Positions 63,634 through 64,000 of a stretch of 64,000 bases of DNA are shown here, piece after piece. The position numbers were made by a program, and so were the translations under genes. The stretch spans positions 1 through 64,000 of the forward strand of contig JAIKXV010000123.1 in assembly GCA_024683935.1 (NCBI GenBank), given 5' to 3'. Origin of the DNA: Lachnospiraceae bacterium. Lineage in GTDB: Bacteria > Bacillota_A > Clostridia > Lachnospirales > Lachnospiraceae. The notes beneath the pieces were generated by a model that did no database searches, was not told the DNA's origin, and was given only the letters and a program-made list of their open reading frames with translations. Every line of letters begins with the position of its first letter. The first letter of the stretch is position 1.

Positions 63634-64000
63634 TTCCGAAATTTTCCTTCAGATATTTTTTCCAGTCAAAAACCGCTTCAACTGACGCTATGCCGACCAT
63701 TATCATATCGTCATCCGGCTCCATCGTGGTGAGCTTCTGCATCATGAGCCCGGGCGCCGACAGCGACCGGATAAGGGGATTGTTGCTGCGCCCCGCAAGC
63801 CTTATGAATTCATAGGCCACCCCTGCGATAAGGGGTATCAGCAGGATACGGAGCCCCGCCCGCAAAAGCCTGCTCTTTACATCTATTAATGAGAAAAAGA
63901 GGATCGAAACCACCATTACATACAGTAAAAAGCTGGTGCCGCATCTCCTGTGCTCCCTTGACGCTGCCCTGACATTTTCCAGGTTCAGCTCATGCCCTGT
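63623..64000 (-). CDS. DUF1385 membrane protein, partial
   Basis: The frame is open to the window edge, so the N-terminal part is missing. The visible ~125 residues begin with TGHELNLENVRAASREHRRCGTSFLL, a pattern I recall from DUF1385, then membrane helices (VMVVSILFFSLIDV, LRILLIPLIAGVAYEFIRL) and GLMMQKLTTMEPDDDMIMVGIA. Function unknown; family members are conserved next to prmC. Confidence 0.88.
   Translation of the reverse strand, partial: TGHELNLENVRAASREHRRCGTSFLLYVMVVSILFFSLIDVKSRLLRAGLRILLIPLIAGVAYEFIRLAGRSNNPLIRSLSAPGLMMQKLTTMEPDDDMIMVGIASVEAVFDWKKYLKENFGNDL

Overview
The window looks like chromosome of an anaerobic Gram-positive bacterium of the Clostridia, most likely a rumen or gut member of the Lachnospiraceae. 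The evidence is protein content, not a database search: a dcw cell-division cluster with mraZ, divIB-type ftsQ and ftsL; a nrdR-yqeG-aro-efp block; hexameric glutamate dehydrogenase; a one-chain PurL; lineage-type families (DUF3798, DUF5688, DUF6672-like, DUF6273-like); and AGGAGG ribosome sites. Nearly every gene is on the minus strand.

Bases 1-2400 are an accessory island in decay next to a tRNA-Leu gene. Read on the minus strand it holds a truncated, frameshifted start of a DNA methyltransferase behind an intact-looking promoter, a fragment of a secreted-protein repeat domain, the last ~45 codons of what looks like a reverse transcriptase, an asparagine-codon-rich template repeat (TR, 1038-1153), and a secreted target gene (278-828) ending in the matching variable repeat (VR, 288-402). 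TR and VR differ mainly at template adenines (22 of 31 changed, against 9 of 85 other bases, by hand alignment). This is the mark of a diversity-generating retroelement (DGR). The target gene now carries a 1-nt deletion inside VR, and the body of the reverse transcriptase is missing here. A truncated tyrosine-recombinase gene on the plus strand stops a few bases from the tRNA 3' end.

Bases 2.6-14 kb hold a chemoreceptor, a CBS/DRTGG-regulated family II pyrophosphatase, a secreted repeat protein and an uncharacterised ABC importer (two permeases, double ATPase, DUF3798 lipoprotein, small membrane-anchored partner). A phosphoribosyltransferase-like gene with its own terminator lies upstream. 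A base or nucleoside uptake and salvage module is a reasonable guess, not a demonstration. Bases 14-18 kb hold gdhA behind an unusual promoter-terminator leader, an SH3-domain membrane protein, tRNA-Arg and a DUF5688 protein.

Bases 18-31.7 kb are the efp-aroQ-aroK-aroE-yqeG-nrdR-ftsZ-ftsQ-ftsW-murD-mraY-ftsI-ftsL-rsmH-mraZ block, transcribed from a promoter followed by four 10-bp MraZ-type repeats. Bases 31.8-40 kb hold purL, two genes of unknown function (one a cyclic-nucleotide-domain protein of 699 residues) and an NhaC antiporter. tRNA-Trp (plus strand) then sits beside a bidirectional terminator.

Bases 40-55 kb are a tightly packed run of 13 minus-strand genes: purE-purM-purN-purD, a zinc-ribbon protein, a glucosaminidase, an acidic membrane protein, clpC, a small unknown, radA, an HD-GYP protein, a metal-binding lipoprotein and a histidine phosphatase. 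Bases 55-64 kb hold an M29 aminopeptidase with a long N-terminal extension, two small membrane proteins, pyrE-pyrF, a TPR lipoprotein, a PAS-GGDEF diguanylate cyclase whose promoter predicts a leaderless mRNA, and the prfA-prmC-DUF1385 block cut by the window end.
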